This document shows positions 63,499 to 64,000 of a DNA stretch of 64,000 bases, piece by piece. Location: the NCBI RefSeq assembly GCF_022179065.1, contig NZ_BPQD01000039.1, forward strand, positions 62,001 through 126,000. The letters are read 5' to 3'. The notes beneath the pieces are model-generated. The model ran no database searches, was not told the DNA's origin, and saw only the letters and a program-made list of their open reading frames with translations. The position numbers and the translations under genes were made by a program. This DNA is from Methylobacterium adhaesivum. Its GTDB lineage: Bacteria > Pseudomonadota > Alphaproteobacteria > Rhizobiales > Beijerinckiaceae. Position 1 is the stretch's first letter. Each line of letters opens with the position of its first letter.

Positions 63499-64000
63499 TC
63501 AGTTCAGTTCGCGCACCACCACGCAACCGCGCTCGGCCGAGAGGGCGAGGCGGCCGGCCTTGAGGGCAAGCGCCTTCTCGCCGAACAGAGCCCGGCGCCA
63601 GCCCTGCAGCACGGGCACGTCGGCCGCGTCATCGTCCGCGATGGCTTCAAGGTCGTCCACGGAGGCGATGATCTTCGGAGCGACGCCCTCCGTCTCGCAC
63701 ACGGCCTTGAGCAGAACCTTCAGGAGTTCGACCAGGGCCCCATTGCCGCCGCGGCCGCGGGTCCGCTCCGGCAGGGCGATGTCGGCGAGGTCGCGGGCAA
63801 AGCCGCGCTCCACCGCCGCCAGGATGTCGGTGCCCGTGCGCGACCGCTCGAAGCCGGCGGGAATCGAGCGCAGGCGCCCCAGGGCCTCGACGCTGCGCGG
63901 CGCCGAGGAGGCGACGTCGATCACCGCCTCGTCTTTCAGGATGCGCCCGCGCGGCACGTTGCGGCTCTGGGCCTCGCGCTCGCGCCAGGCGGCGACCTCG
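63499..64000 (-). CDS. rnd: Ribonuclease D, C-terminal part
   Basis: The C-terminal part of RNase D runs off the right edge. The visible reading frame contains [17 protein letters not shown], the conserved start of the first HRDC domain, and continues through both HRDC-like helical domains to the stop. RNase D trims the 3' ends of tRNA precursors. The exonuclease domain is outside the window. It lies 18 bases upstream of the LysR gene on the same strand. Confidence 0.87.
   Translation of the reverse strand, partial: EVAAWREREAQSRNVPRGRILKDEAVIDVASSAPRSVEALGRLRSIPAGFERSRTGTDILAAVERGFARDLADIALPERTRGRGGNGALVELLKVLLKAVCETEGVAPKIIASVDDLEAIADDDAADVPVLQGWRRALFGEKALALKAGRLALSAERGCVVVRELN

Overview
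This window is high-GC alphaproteobacterial DNA, most likely from a Methylobacterium-type methylotroph. The strongest evidence is a lanmodulin gene (35474-35872) next to a lanthanide/PQQ-associated ABC transport cluster (36118-41527), followed by methylofuran/tetrahydromethanopterin cofactor genes (42402-45892). The housekeeping genes (tatABC, secDF-yajC, surE-pcm-nlpD, DUF815, Mth938) also fit this lineage. No rRNA, tRNA, CRISPR array or insertion sequence was seen.

Layout. 1-4.7 kb: a PaoABC-type molybdenum aldehyde oxidoreductase (first gene cut by the window edge) and a protease-like PDZ protein without a visible catalytic triad. 4.7-11.4 kb: trmFO, a GNAT acetyltransferase, lactate permease, manganese catalase and an alginate-export-type porin. 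11.6-17.1 kb: yajC-secD-secF with two homologues of mitochondrial complex I assembly factors, and a divergent DUF815 ATPase. 17.3-18.9 kb: a LOV-type hybrid histidine kinase. 19.0-20.8 kb: a low-GC island with one SIR2-like gene between repeats. 21.0-25.1 kb: DUF3597, a NitT/TauT-type ABC transporter and small membrane or secreted proteins. 25.2-33.7 kb: an exopolysaccharide locus (deacetylase, acetyltransferase, Wzc-like, Wza-like, GT4 and WcaJ-like proteins). 33.7-35.0 kb: a leucine-rich-repeat protein kinase.

35.1-41.5 kb (minus strand): lanthanide handling, with a substrate-binding protein, a beta-propeller, a small cupredoxin-like protein, a tiny two-cysteine protein, ABC ATPase and permease, an exported protein, lanmodulin and a second two-cysteine protein. 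No TonB-dependent receptor is present here. 41.8-47.4 kb (plus strand): a DUF2380-type protein, four cofactor genes with overlapping or nearly overlapping ends, an MxaD-like protein and a second beta-propeller, closed by a strong terminator. 47.5-59.5 kb (minus strand): nlpD-like, pcm, surE, serS, tatC-tatB-tatA, nagZ, a SPOR protein, argS and dgt. 59.5-64 kb: an IscA/ErpA-type protein, a large orphan exported protein, an aspartate/glutamate racemase-like protein, a LysR regulator and the end of RNase D.

The 47.5-59.5 kb block and the 11.6-16 kb block have the order and strand expected if they once formed a single alphaproteobacterial cluster. About 30 kb of methylotrophy, polysaccharide, signalling and defence genes now separates them. 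The lanthanide genes and the C1-cofactor genes diverge from a shared 223-bp region. This fits a cell that oxidises methanol with PQQ- and lanthanide-dependent dehydrogenases and handles formaldehyde through tetrahydromethanopterin and methylofuran.
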